This document shows, in pieces, positions 18,682-26,726 of a stretch of DNA of 55,486 bases; the stretch's first letter is position 1, and each line of letters begins with the position of its first letter. The stretch lies in NCBI GenBank assembly GCA_964528305.1, contig CAZGSD010000003.1, forward strand, positions 1 to 55,486. The letters are read 5' to 3'. Below the pieces are notes generated by a model, which worked only from the letters and a program-made list of their open reading frames with translations, searched no databases and was not told where the DNA came from. The DNA is from CAZGSD01 sp964528305. GTDB taxonomy: Bacteria; Patescibacteriota; Gracilibacteria; UBA1369. A program made the translations under genes and the position numbers.

Positions 18682-18942
18682 TTAATTGTGAGAAAGTGGT
18701 GGTTCTGGGGTATATGGACGGGGCATTTCATTGGCTGGTGGATAGAGCTGATTTTGTTGATTGTCATATAAAAAGATAGCTCTAGTTGGGCAGGCCTCCG
18801 CGGCTAAATGTGTATTGGTGTCGTCGGTACTGGGGCCTACTATGATAGCTTTGCCCTCTTCATCCAGTTGAAAAACATTGCCGGCGATGGCTACGCATGG
18901 AGCTGCGCCTATGCAGAGATTGCGATCTACGTTGATAAGCAT
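18682..18942 (-). CDS. Small iron-sulphur ferredoxin
   Basis: An 86-residue ferredoxin with the motif VDRNLCIGAAPCVAIA, a VFQLDEEGKA strand and the closing EACPTRAI. Only three cysteines are present; the middle position of the usual CxxCxxC is Ala, as in 3Fe-4S or loosely ligated 4Fe-4S ferredoxins of the single-cluster type. The C-terminal tail is Pro-rich. The reading frame runs upstream to a TTG at 18990, but that region contains the promoter (18956-18984), so ATG 18942 is chosen, giving an almost leaderless message. First gene of the operon with DHH, RNR-like and methyltransferase genes. Its electron partner is unknown. Confidence 0.85.
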   Translation of the reverse strand: MLINVDRNLCIGAAPCVAIAGNVFQLDEEGKAIIVGPSTDDTNTHLAAEACPTRAIFLYDNQQNQLYPPANEMPRPYTPEPPLSHN

Positions 18943-18955
18943 TCCGAATAAATTG

Positions 18956-18984
18956 ATTATATAAAAAGTAACCTTTTTGGTCAG
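18956..18984 (-). promoter_or_regulatory. Promoter of ferredoxin-DHH-RNR-like-methyltransferase operon
   Basis: On the minus strand CTGACC (18979-18984), 17-base spacer, perfect TATAAT (18956-18961). It ends 13 bases before ATG 18942, leaving a leader of only about 6 bases. Confidence 0.7.
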
Positions 18985-19065
18985 CGCCAATAAGATAGGT
19001 AATTTTATGGGGTAAGTAAACTATTTGAATTTGCTTTTTGTCTGAATAAGAAGCACGGCAAAAAA

Positions 19066-19140
19066 TGGTAGAGATACGGGGAATCGAACCCCGGTTTACA
19101 GGATGAAAACCTGCCGTCCTAACCACTAGACGATATCTCC
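19066..19140 (-). tRNA. tRNA-Glu (anticodon TTC)
   Basis: Read on the minus strand the 75 bases fold as a cloverleaf: acceptor GGAGATA with TATCTCT (first pair G-U), D-arm with TAGTGGTTAGGA, anticodon stem CAGG/CCTG round loop TTTTCAT with anticodon TTC, and T-arm CCGGG-GTTCGAT-TCCCCG. A CCA end is encoded and is followed by a T-run that could end transcription. A strong promoter lies 16 bases upstream. Confidence 0.95.
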
Positions 19141-19155
19141 TTGGAGAGCCTTTGC

Positions 19156-19183
19156 ATTATATTAAATCGCTTTTTTAAGTCAA
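19156..19183 (-). promoter_or_regulatory. Promoter of tRNA-Glu
   Basis: Minus strand TTGACT (19178-19183), 16-base spacer, TATAAT (19156-19161), placing the start of transcription about 8-9 bases before the tRNA. Confidence 0.8.
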
Positions 19184-19201
19184 TCTTATTTCGTCATTAC
19201 T

Positions 19202-19543
19202 TTATTTCTTAGAAATATCTATGTAGACGGGTTTTTCTGGTTTGATCATTTTTTTGACCAGGGCGGAGTTTTCTATACTGTGAAAAGATTGGGCTTGGAT
19301 GAGTTGGCGGATTAATTCATTGCTTTTTTCAATTAGCAGGTCTTTTTCCAGCTGTTGTTGTTTGATGGAATAGCCTTTTTGTGTGCTTTGGCTGGAGTTG
19401 AGCAGATATACTATGCTGACCATGACTATGATGGCTAGTAGCGTGAAAATCAGCATGTAAATGCTTTTGCGCACCTGTTCGGAAAAAGGTGAGCGAGTGG
19501 GGATGGTTTTACCTCTTCTGTTGATAATATCGTTGTGCAGCAT
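19202..19543 (-). CDS. FtsB/FtsL-like septum formation protein
   Basis: 113 residues with a basic cytoplasmic N-terminus (about 25 residues), one membrane helix (about 27-50) and an extracytoplasmic helix rich in Gln, Glu and Lys that should form a coiled coil. This is the layout of FtsB (DivIC) and FtsL. The part behind the membrane aligns with the FtsL-like protein at 5675-6067: TQKGY, a helix of equal length, then KPEKPVYI. It is the last gene of the rpmH-to-ftsB-like minus-strand cluster, 14 bases after the RlpA-like gene. Which of the two proteins plays FtsB and which FtsL cannot be decided. Confidence 0.72.
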   Translation of the reverse strand: MLHNDIINRRGKTIPTRSPFSEQVRKSIYMLIFTLLAIIVMVSIVYLLNSSQSTQKGYSIKQQQLEKDLLIEKSNELIRQLIQAQSFHSIENSALVKKMIKPEKPVYIDISKK

Positions 19544-19557
19544 GAGAGGATGGGGCT

Positions 19558-20646
19558 TTATTTAAGTATTTCTACTTCTGTATGAATTACACCGCTGGAT
19601 AACGAGGCGATTTTGGCAAAGGCTGTGGTGCTGAGATCGATAATAGTGCCGTTGACATAGGGGCCACGGTCATTGATACGGACGTCCACACTTTTGCCAT
19701 TAGCTAAATTAGTTACACGGACAATGGTGTTGAAAGGCAGGGTTTTGTGGGCGGCTGTATCCAAGTCTCCTGCGAAAACTTCGCCGGAGGCTGTACTTTT
19801 TCCTTCGAAGCGGCCGCCATAAAAAGTGGCACGGCCAAATTCCGATTTGTTTTGGAAAGCGCGCAGTGTGCGATAAATGAGCATGGAAAAGTCGCCACGG
19901 TTGAGTTGTTGATCTGGTATCAGTTTGCCCTGGCGATCTTCGACTATAATGCTGGTTTGATTGGCAATTTTGGCATAATTCCAAAACCAGTCACTCGGGG
20001 AGATGTCGTCAAAATTGTCATTATAACTACTGTCCAAAGGAATGCCACTTTGCAGTAAAGTCATTTTTAGGGCCTCCACTTTGTTGATCGTTTGTTCTGG
20101 CTTAAAAGTGTTGTCAGGATAGCCGTTGACGACTTGGTTTTTGAAGGCCTGACAGATATAGGTGAAATACCAGGATTGTGGGTCGAGATCTGGAAATGGG
20201 CAAGATGGGGAAGTTGGAGGTGTGGAAGTCGTGTTGCTAGTTGTGGATTCAGTGTTGGTTGGTGTAGTGACGCTGTCTGTGTTGGTTGCTGATTGGGGCG
20301 TAGTTGTTGATGCTGGAATTAATGGTTTTTCCACTGGGCTGAACATTTGGAATTTGATGGCACCTACTAGTATTTTGAGGGCTTCAGCTCTATTGATTAG
20401 TTGTTTAGGGCGGAAATTACCATCAGGATATCCTTGTATTAATTCAAGATTTTTAAGGTAAGTAATGCCTTGAAAATATTCGCTACCTATAGCGACATCA
20501 GGAAATGGAGCGACGGCTGGAGTTGGTTCAGTAACGGGTGGGGTGTCTGTGCTTTGAGCTATGGCTATTGAAGCCAGTGTGATTTGGCTGATGAAAATAA
20601 AGGTCCAAATGATGCCATGGCGCCAATTTAATTGGAAATGGGGCAT
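19558..20646 (-). CDS. SLH-domain protein with RlpA-like double-psi beta-barrel
   Basis: A 362-residue exported protein. After a signal peptide (about residues 10-30) come three S-layer-homology repeats: ITYLKNLELIQGYPDGNFRPKQLINRAEALKILV, read here in part as GYPDGNFRP; a second with GYPDNTFKPEQTINKVEA; and a third, weaker one. The first and second are separated by a Thr/Ser/Pro-rich linker. The C-terminal 95 residues are an RlpA domain (ATFYGGRFEGKSTASGE, then RVTNLANGKSVDVRINDRGP with the catalytic-type Asp, and IIDLSTTAFAKI). SLH repeats bind wall polymers and RlpA-type barrels bind or cleave peptidoglycan, so it is probably a wall-bound division or remodelling protein. Confidence 0.9.
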   Translation of the reverse strand: MPHFQLNWRHGIIWTFIFISQITLASIAIAQSTDTPPVTEPTPAVAPFPDVAIGSEYFQGITYLKNLELIQGYPDGNFRPKQLINRAEALKILVGAIKFQMFSPVEKPLIPASTTTPQSATNTDSVTTPTNTESTTSNTTSTPPTSPSCPFPDLDPQSWYFTYICQAFKNQVVNGYPDNTFKPEQTINKVEALKMTLLQSGIPLDSSYNDNFDDISPSDWFWNYAKIANQTSIIVEDRQGKLIPDQQLNRGDFSMLIYRTLRAFQNKSEFGRATFYGGRFEGKSTASGEVFAGDLDTAAHKTLPFNTIVRVTNLANGKSVDVRINDRGPYVNGTIIDLSTTAFAKIASLSSGVIHTEVEILK

Positions 20647-20654
20647 TGGTGAAA

Positions 20655-21137
20655 TTAAATAGTTATTTCTGGTTTGATGATGATGTAACGGAATTCTCCC
20701 TGGCCTTCGCTTTCGGTGTGAATATCTTTGAATTTTTCCTGGGCTAGGTGTAAGTGCACCAGTCGGCGGAAATATGGCGCCATGGCGGGCAGGCTTTGAG
20801 GTGAGGATAATTTGCGTACCATTTCCACTTTTCTTTCAGCTAGTTGAATAATGTTTTGTTCCTGGCGGCGGCGATAATTTTCGATGTCCAGGCTGATTTC
20901 TGGGCGATTGCTGGTTTGGCCGGCGGTTCTTTCCAGGTCATTCCAGATAGTGATTTTGAGTATGTGTTGCAGAGCCCCTATATTTTCTCCACGATGACCA
21001 ATCATGAGATTGGGGTGCGATGTTTCAATATTGACGCGATAGCTGTTATCATCGTTTTTTTCGATGCGTATTTTGTTGATGCTTACTCCCATTTTGTTTA
21101 AGAGAGATTCCAAGGTTTGATGGATTTTATTTTCCAT
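20655..21137 (-). CDS. jag: Jag/KhpB-like RNA-binding protein (KH-R3H)
   Basis: RNA-binding protein usually encoded next to yidC. The KH domain shows the GHRGENIGALQHIL loop (a GxxG-type motif), and the R3H domain shows the RRRQEQNIIQLAERK helix and PMAPYxRRLVH-like segment (MAPYFRRLVHLHL). The N-terminal Jag_N domain is absent, so the protein is short. The frame extends to 21209 inside yidC, but ATG 21137 (MENKIHQTL) lies beyond the yidC stop at 21163 and starts the conserved part, so it is preferred; 160 residues result. Confidence 0.92.
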   Translation of the reverse strand: MENKIHQTLESLLNKMGVSINKIRIEKNDDNSYRVNIETSHPNLMIGHRGENIGALQHILKITIWNDLERTAGQTSNRPEISLDIENYRRRQEQNIIQLAERKVEMVRKLSSPQSLPAMAPYFRRLVHLHLAQEKFKDIHTESEGQGEFRYIIIKPEITI

Positions 21138-21162
21138 GGCGGAGAGCTTAAAGGTTAGATAT

Positions 21163-22533
21163 TTAGGCTTTAATAATGGTAATAGGTGGTTTGGTGTCGC
21201 TATCGTCACTAGGCTTGGATTCAGCTGGTTGATCTGATTGGTCTATGATGGTGGATGGAGTGGGGTGTGCCTGTTTTCTTAATTCGTTGATTTTTTGATA
21301 GTGAGCTTTTTTGTCAGCTTTTTTACTGCCGTTTACCACTTTTACGCTAGTTTCGGCTTGTTGGAAGTGCCGATTGATAATGCTCTGTTGGATTATTCCA
21401 TAAATTGTGGAAAATGCCCAGTACAGTCCAACTCCAGCTGGTGAGGAAGCCGTGAAAAAGGCGATCATCACGGGCATGATATACATCATGGTTTTGTTGG
21501 CGGCTTCCATTTCGTTGGCGCTGGCGTTTTTGGGGGTTTTCTTTTTCCCCATGCTGAGGCGTAGGGATATATATTGTAAAATACCTACGCTGATGGGAAG
21601 GATAAATATATCTACCTTGGTCAAATCCAATAATCCCAGGAAAATGTTTTGGACTTTATTTAGATCGAAGTTTTGAAGTGGGCCATAGAGTAGATATTTA
21701 CTGCCTGGATCGATGCCGTTTTGAATAACATTGTATAATCCAATCAGAATGGGTAGTTGGATTAGTAATGGTAGGCAGCTGCCAAATGGACTAACTTTGT
21801 GTTCTTTGTATATGGCGAAAGTTTCTTGGGCGATTTTTTCTTTGTTGTCGCCGTGTTTATCTTTGAGGGCGCTGATTTTTGGTTGAATTGACTGTAATTT
21901 TTTTTGTGATTTGAGGACTTTATGGTTGGGGATGAGTAGAATGGTGCGTATTAGAATAGTCAATAAAATAATGCCCCAGCCTAGGGAGTTTCCTGGGCTG
22001 ATTTGAATGAAAAAGGTGAGGGCGTTGTAGATTGGCTGGTGAATGAAAGTGGTATAAAACCAGCTCAAGAAAGATGGTGAAGTGATTTGGAATTGATTGG
22101 ATTCCAGGGTTTGATCGCCAACAGTTAATTTTAGCCTATAATGGCCAATTGTGCCAAAGAGATCATGATTCCATGGTTTGAAGCTGTAGTTTAAGGATGC
22201 TCCGCTTTTAATTACTATGTCTTGTGTTTGCTCGCAGGAGGTGGCAGTGGTGCTGGTTTTGCTTGTCCATTGGCCATTTTCTAGGTATTCTGTTTGTATG
22301 GCTGGGGCTGGGCAGGGGTTTTTGATAGTAATATCAGCCGGAGTGTAATTTTCTATTTTGGCTATAACTTGATTGTTTTGACTGTACTTACTGTTACTTG
22401 TTTGAAATTGTAGGCCGGTTTTGGGAATGGCCGGGCTTGAGAAAAATGTTGAGAAAATGAATTGAACTCCCAGTAAAATAGCTAGAAACAATACAGCTTG
22501 GTCGAGTATTTTTTTAAATATTTTGTTGTCCAT
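21163..22533 (-). CDS. yidC: Membrane protein insertase YidC/OxaI
   Basis: Inserts membrane proteins alone or with SecYEG. One N-terminal membrane helix (about residues 8-28) is followed by a 130-residue extracytoplasmic domain, smaller than the P1 domain of enterobacterial YidC. The conserved core then starts at about 165: PIYNALTFF, LGWGIILLTILIRTILLIPNHK with the conserved groove Arg, the cytoplasmic helical hairpin (QPKISALKDKHGDNKEKI), and GSCLPLLIQLPILIGLY. The basic C-terminal tail (about residues 390-456) can bind ribosomes. The start overlaps rnpA by 20 bases, indicating coupling. Confidence 0.97.
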   Translation of the reverse strand: MDNKIFKKILDQAVLFLAILLGVQFIFSTFFSSPAIPKTGLQFQTSNSKYSQNNQVIAKIENYTPADITIKNPCPAPAIQTEYLENGQWTSKTSTTATSCEQTQDIVIKSGASLNYSFKPWNHDLFGTIGHYRLKLTVGDQTLESNQFQITSPSFLSWFYTTFIHQPIYNALTFFIQISPGNSLGWGIILLTILIRTILLIPNHKVLKSQKKLQSIQPKISALKDKHGDNKEKIAQETFAIYKEHKVSPFGSCLPLLIQLPILIGLYNVIQNGIDPGSKYLLYGPLQNFDLNKVQNIFLGLLDLTKVDIFILPISVGILQYISLRLSMGKKKTPKNASANEMEAANKTMMYIMPVMIAFFTASSPAGVGLYWAFSTIYGIIQQSIINRHFQQAETSVKVVNGSKKADKKAHYQKINELRKQAHPTPSTIIDQSDQPAESKPSDDSDTKPPITIIKA

Positions 22534-22885
22534 GAAGGTGATTTAGGGAAATTTGGTTATTGATTTCGGTGATGACGGCTGCCAGTATGGATTGTTTCTG
22601 TTGAAAACTCAATGTTGATAGAGGTGGTTTGATGGTAAATAGTATATCTAATCCCGGGGTGGTCTGCGTAGAGGATAGGCGTAAGATTTCATAAAGCTGC
22701 CGACGTAGGGTGTTGCGGCTTGTGGCTAATGCTAGTGTTTTTTTGCTAACCACTATGCCATAACGGTTGATGTTTTGCTTGTTTAAAACAAAACGTGCTG
22801 AAAGGTAGGTATTGTTAAACTTAAGACCTTTTTTCAGTATATAGGAGGCACGGTTTGTGGAAATCCGTTGATTTTGTTTGAGCAT
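22514..22885 (-). CDS. rnpA: Ribonuclease P protein component
   Basis: Protein subunit of RNase P; its RNA partner is encoded at 38378-38896. The 123 residues include a basic N-terminal region, the strand segment ARFVLNKQNINRYGIVVSKKTLALATSRNTLRRQLYEILR whose core KxxxxAxxRNxxRRxxxE-type motif (ATSRNTLRRQLYEI) is the family signature, and the DILFTIKPP strand. It lies between rpmH and yidC as in most bacteria and overlaps yidC by 20 bases. Confidence 0.95.
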   Translation of the reverse strand: MLKQNQRISTNRASYILKKGLKFNNTYLSARFVLNKQNINRYGIVVSKKTLALATSRNTLRRQLYEILRLSSTQTTPGLDILFTIKPPLSTLSFQQKQSILAAVITEINNQISLNHLHGQQNI

Positions 22886-22929
22886 TGAGAAGTTTCAACG
22901 AGATGACGCGTCTGAAAAGAGGGGGCTCT

Positions 22930-23073
22930 CTATTTTTTGTCGCTAACAGTGAGTTGCAGACGGCCTTTATTGCGGCGCGCAGACAAGACTTTGCGTCCAC
23001 CTTTGGTGGCCATGCGAGCTCGGAATCCGTGCATTTTCAGATGTTTGCGCTGTTGTAATTTAGAAATTGGCAT
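22930..23073 (-). CDS. rpmH: Large ribosomal subunit protein bL34
   Basis: A 47-residue ribosomal protein. The core HGFRARMATKGGRKVLSARR and the end GRLQLTVSDKK are canonical. The first dozen residues, MPISKLQQRKHLKM, differ from the usual MKRTYQPSKRKRxRK, keeping only the basic character. First gene of the rnpA-yidC-jag cluster, 44 bases upstream of rnpA, with a strong promoter at 23102-23130. Confidence 0.96.
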   Translation of the reverse strand: MPISKLQQRKHLKMHGFRARMATKGGRKVLSARRNKGRLQLTVSDKK

Positions 23074-23101
23074 TGCTGTACGTCTAATTGGGTGCCAGCT
23101 G

Positions 23102-23130
23102 AAGATAGCTGTAAGTTAATTTTGTGTCAA
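23102..23130 (-). promoter_or_regulatory. Promoter of the rpmH-rnpA-yidC operon
   Basis: Minus strand TTGACA (23125-23130), 17-base spacer, TATCTT (23102-23107), 28 bases before the rpmH start. Confidence 0.8.
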
Positions 23131-23150
23131 TTTTATTTTTATGTTAGACT
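23122..23150 (+). promoter_or_regulatory. Weak divergent promoter candidate for the PPM-like gene
   Basis: TTGTGT (23122-23127), 17-base spacer, TAGACT (23145-23150). It overlaps the rpmH -35 box on the other strand, so the two would compete for polymerase. Confidence 0.4.
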
Positions 23151-23211
23151 TTGCTGGCACTCTGCTCTTTATTCAAAGGGTAGTTTAAAAACACAATTAA
23201 AAGATATAAAA

Positions 23212-25200
23212 ATGGGCAGTCAGCAATTTAAAACGCAATATGATTTTTTGTTTGTAGGAAGGGATGAGGGGAGTTTCGTAGAGAATTATGCCTATGATTT
23301 GGGCGAGGGAGGGGAAAGTTCAGGCAAGATATATATATGTCTGGAGATTTTACAGAATTCATTGGATACGGAAAAAATAGGTGAAATCATGTTTGACCGT
23401 ATGCGTAAGGTGTTTTTTAGTGATGCTGACGTGGATGGTTATGAGCGTTTTGAGGAGGCAATAAAGGAGGTAAATCGCAGTTTGAATGAATATAGAGTGG
23501 AACGTGGTAATGATTGGTTGGGGAAACTCAATGTGATTATTATGGCTATCGTAGGTAATCAGCTCTATTTGACTCAATCTGGGGATGCTGAGGCTTATTT
23601 GGTGAGGAAAAAACTGACTAGCACTATTAGTGATGATTTAAGTGAAGCTGATAGTCGTGATGTGTTTACCAATATAGCGTCCGGGGATTTGGAGCATGGA
23701 GATTTGGTCTTGGTTAGTACTACGCGTTTATTGCGTTATGTTTCCAAAACTGATTTGTCCAGACATGTGGGAGGAAGTTTACAGAGTACTGTGCAGGGGA
23801 TTAAAGATTTTTTACATGGAGAGGTTGTTGAGAGGGTTGGGTTGATTGTTATTCAGGGTAGTGTGGTGCAGGCTGGCGCGCCGGTGGAGCAGGTGGCGCA
23901 TGTCAGAGAAGAGAGTTTTAGTGGAGCTGCTGGGGCTGGCGGAAGAGGGTTGGCCGGCGCGCCAGCCTGGTTGTCTGGACTTGCTTCCAAAGGACGACAG
24001 ATGGCTGTTAAATACTGGCAAAAAGGCTCAGCTTATACTCGTGATTTGTTGCGTGAGGGTGGAGAGAAAAGAGAAAAAGTTTCCAATAATCCTTGGGATT
24101 TCACCAATTGGGGTAAGGATAAAATCATGATTGCTATTGTTGCTTTGGTGTTGGTTTTGACGGTAGGGGTTTGGTGGCTTCGGGCTAAATCTGATGAAAG
24201 TAGTAAAATTCAAATGCTGGCTGATGATTTGGTCCAGGTGCGAGAGCAGATTAATTCTGCTGTGACTACCGGGCAGTTTGATAAAGCGAGGGCCGGCGAT
24301 ATGCTGAATGCCGCTGAACAAAAAGCGATTACTGTTCTGAATAGTGGCTATCATAAGTCCAAGGCGCGTGATTTGTTGGATATGATATTGGAAACACGTG
24401 ATCGGTTGGATGGTGTCATGCATCCAAAAATGGAGAAAATGGTGGATTTGTCCACTAAACGTGAGAATGTTAGTGCGCTTGGTTTGGTGAAACTAAAGGA
24501 TAAATTGTATGCTTATGAGTACAATGCTTTGTATCCTATAATGCTGGATCAGGTTGGAGATCCTTTGACAGTCGATGATAATGAAAAAGTGGTGGCGGCT
24601 GTGAATTATGAAGATAAAGATTCCATACTGTTTTTGACTGAAAGTGGGAAAATCAAGGAATTCAAGGATGATAATATGTCTTTTTTAACCACTACGGATG
24701 GTAGCTTTAAAAAGGGGGTGAATATGCAGGCTTATAGCAATAAAATATTCATACTGGATCCATCTGGTAATCAGATTTGGCGTTATACCAGACGGCGGGA
24801 TACTTTTGATGCCGCTCAAGCCTATGCTACTGGGGCTGATTTGAAAAATGCTATTGATTTGGCTATAGATGGTAATATTTATGTGTTGGGTCAGGATGGG
24901 TTTATCACTAAACTTTTCCAGGGTAATAAAGAAGATTTTCCCATCAAAAAACAGCCGGTAAAGACTGTTACAACTGCCAAGGCGATTTACAGTGAGGCGG
25001 ATATGTCACAGATTTATGTGTTGGATGCTGGCGAAAGCCGTGTGTTGGTATATCTCAAGGATGATCGTACTGGTGGAGCGGTTTATACTGGCCAGTATAT
25101 TTTTGATGATTTGAAAGATATAAGGGACTTCTTTGTCGACAAAAATACCAACACTATGTATGTGCTGACAGAGAAGGAGCTGTATAGAACTAATTTATAG
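23212..25200 (+). CDS. PPM-phosphatase-like membrane protein with beta-propeller-like C-terminus
   Basis: A 662-residue protein in three parts. Residues 1-220 resemble a PP2C/PPM-type phosphatase fold (IMAIVGNQLYLTQSGDAEAYLVRK, where GDAEAYL matches the GDSRAYL motif, and HGDLVLVSTTRL for GDxxLLCSDGL), but the usual N-terminal DGMGG metal-binding motif is not seen, so activity is doubtful. A Gly/Ala-rich linker, a membrane helix (about 304-324) and a coiled coil follow. Residues 420-660 carry repeated strands of beta-propeller type (NKIFILDPSGNQIWRY, GNIYVLGQDGFITKL, SQIYVLDAGESRVLVY). The frame begins at 23092, but ATG 23212 lies behind the divergent promoters and starts the conserved part. 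Confidence 0.7.
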   Translation: MGSQQFKTQYDFLFVGRDEGSFVENYAYDLGEGGESSGKIYICLEILQNSLDTEKIGEIMFDRMRKVFFSDADVDGYERFEEAIKEVNRSLNEYRVERGNDWLGKLNVIIMAIVGNQLYLTQSGDAEAYLVRKKLTSTISDDLSEADSRDVFTNIASGDLEHGDLVLVSTTRLLRYVSKTDLSRHVGGSLQSTVQGIKDFLHGEVVERVGLIVIQGSVVQAGAPVEQVAHVREESFSGAAGAGGRGLAGAPAWLSGLASKGRQMAVKYWQKGSAYTRDLLREGGEKREKVSNNPWDFTNWGKDKIMIAIVALVLVLTVGVWWLRAKSDESSKIQMLADDLVQVREQINSAVTTGQFDKARAGDMLNAAEQKAITVLNSGYHKSKARDLLDMILETRDRLDGVMHPKMEKMVDLSTKRENVSALGLVKLKDKLYAYEYNALYPIMLDQVGDPLTVDDNEKVVAAVNYEDKDSILFLTESGKIKEFKDDNMSFLTTTDGSFKKGVNMQAYSNKIFILDPSGNQIWRYTRRRDTFDAAQAYATGADLKNAIDLAIDGNIYVLGQDGFITKLFQGNKEDFPIKKQPVKTVTTAKAIYSEADMSQIYVLDAGESRVLVYLKDDRTGGAVYTGQYIFDDLKDIRDFFVDKNTNTMYVLTEKELYRTNL

Positions 25201-25205
25201 AGAGC

Positions 25206-25286
25206 AGGCAGAAGTGGAAATAACCTCGTCGACATTGGGGTAGGGGCCCTTCGGAGACGAGGTTATTTCCACTTCTGCCTTTTCTA
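25206..25286 (+). terminator. Long-stem intrinsic terminator between convergent genes
   Basis: Perfect 25-bp arms at 25206-25230 and 25256-25280 round a 25-base GC-rich loop, followed by TTTTCT. It begins 6 bases after the stop of the plus-strand gene and reaches the stop of the minus-strand glycosyltransferase. The T-run favours the plus direction; the minus side lacks one. Confidence 0.85.
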
Positions 25287-26720
25287 TAAAAGTTCGTGAA
25301 TGAAGCGTGCTATTCGTAGGTTAGCGTCGGGAGTGCTGACGCGGGCCAGGTTTTGTTGGATGCGGGATTGGTTTTTGCGGATGTAGTCTATGCATTCGGT
25401 GATATGCATTTTGGCGTCTTTTTGAATAATGCCTAGTTCATGCAGTTTGATTAATTCAGCATTGCCTATTTCCTGTCCTGGAATTACTTGGGTGATAATC
25501 ATTGGTTTTTGAGCGGCGATACACTCCATCACAGTGGCGCCACCTGCTTTACTGATGATCATATCGGCGCTTTTGATGTATTCCGGCATTTGATCGGTCC
25601 AGCCGATGATGCGCGTGTTCCCGTGATTATCAAAAGCTTGCAGTTTGGGTAATAGTGTTTTGTTGCGGCCGCAAATGACTATTAGGTTTAAATCAGGAAA
25701 CTGCTGTTCGATTTCTTGTACAATTTTGATGGTATGTTTAACTTTTTCTGCGGCCGGTTGCATGACAATGGTGTATTTGTTCGGATCGAGGTTTAGTTCT
25801 TGCAAAAAAGTTTCACGATGTGAGGGGGTGGAAAATTCCAATTTGACTGGAAAGCCGAGAATTTTGATTTTTTCGGCAGGGGCTCCCAGTTTTTTCAATG
25901 AAATAGCTGTTTCTTCGTTGGCGACTATATGGGTCGAGGGATCGCCTGTGACCCAGGCATTGTGTATGGAAATAGAGTCGGTTACGACGCTTAAAAATTT
26001 AATACTACCCAGTTTTTTGATAATCAGTGAAGCCAGATAATCCCAGACAGGAAAAGCTGAAATAATAATGTGGGGGTTTTCCGAGAGGAAGAGTTTTTCT
26101 ATTTTGGGGCCGTTGAGCGGGTAGTTAATAATGTTGAGCAGTTGTACGGGCCATTTGGCGTCGGTACTTTCGAAAAAAGCTTTGTACATTGCGGGTACAT
26201 GTTTGGTGGATCCTTCGTAAGCTTTGACGGTGGCTTTGTTGAGCAGAGGCCCGATTTTTTCGTAAAAATCGATAATAGTGATGTTGTAGTCTTTGCCATA
26301 TAAATATTCCAAACCTTGTTTAATAGCTTTGGAAGCGCTCATGTGGCCTTGGCCCAGTACTGAGCTGAGTATGAGTATGTTTTTACGACGAGTGGGGAAG
26401 GTTTTGATTTTTAAAGCTAATTCTTGAAGTAAATCAATAATTTGATCTGCTGTGCTTGCGGATATATTTTTTTTGTAACTGGCCAGTTCAATCAGATGGG
26501 ACAGGTGTTCGATATGCGTTTGTATTGGTTGTAGGGCGGTATTGATATCGTGTTTGTTTTCATGGCGAAGTGCACTGGCTAGGACGAGTAGCAAATCTAA
26601 TAGTCCATGGTGAAATTTTTCTAAAATTAAACTGTCATGCAAGCCAGGCAGTAATTGTTCGATTTGATCTGATAGGGCTAGCGTATACTGGTAAATGGAA
26701 GTGTTTTGGTAGGAGTTCAT
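25284..26720 (-). CDS. Glycosyltransferase of the MGDG synthase/UgtP type (GT28)
   Basis: Probable processive or monogalactosyl/glucosyl-diacylglycerol synthase making membrane glycolipids. Residues 115-280 form the MGDG-synthase N-domain (ILILSSVLGQGHMSASKAI, the usual GxGHxxAA motif, and HIIISAFPVWDYLA). The GT-B C-domain at 280-470 has VVTDSISIHNAWV, the GFPV linker, VICGRNKTL, GWTDQMPEYIKSADMIISKAGGATVMECIA (UDP-sugar binding) and IPGQEIGN. The first 110 residues are an extra helical region of unknown role. It is 6 bases behind ackA in the pta-ackA operon. Confidence 0.88.
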   Translation of the reverse strand: MNSYQNTSIYQYTLALSDQIEQLLPGLHDSLILEKFHHGLLDLLLVLASALRHENKHDINTALQPIQTHIEHLSHLIELASYKKNISASTADQIIDLLQELALKIKTFPTRRKNILILSSVLGQGHMSASKAIKQGLEYLYGKDYNITIIDFYEKIGPLLNKATVKAYEGSTKHVPAMYKAFFESTDAKWPVQLLNIINYPLNGPKIEKLFLSENPHIIISAFPVWDYLASLIIKKLGSIKFLSVVTDSISIHNAWVTGDPSTHIVANEETAISLKKLGAPAEKIKILGFPVKLEFSTPSHRETFLQELNLDPNKYTIVMQPAAEKVKHTIKIVQEIEQQFPDLNLIVICGRNKTLLPKLQAFDNHGNTRIIGWTDQMPEYIKSADMIISKAGGATVMECIAAQKPMIITQVIPGQEIGNAELIKLHELGIIQKDAKMHITECIDYIRKNQSRIQQNLARVSTPDANLRIARFIHELL

Positions 26721-26726
26721 GGAATA

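Noticed and set aside
22886..23211. Replication origin next to rpmH
   Set aside because: rpmH-rnpA-yidC is often near oriC, but there is no dnaA, no TTATCCACA-type box cluster and no AT-rich unwinding tract here.
23092..23211. Upstream extension of the PPM-like gene (start at 23092)
   Set aside because: The extra 40 codons cover the divergent promoters and have no domain character; ATG 23212 begins the conserved region.
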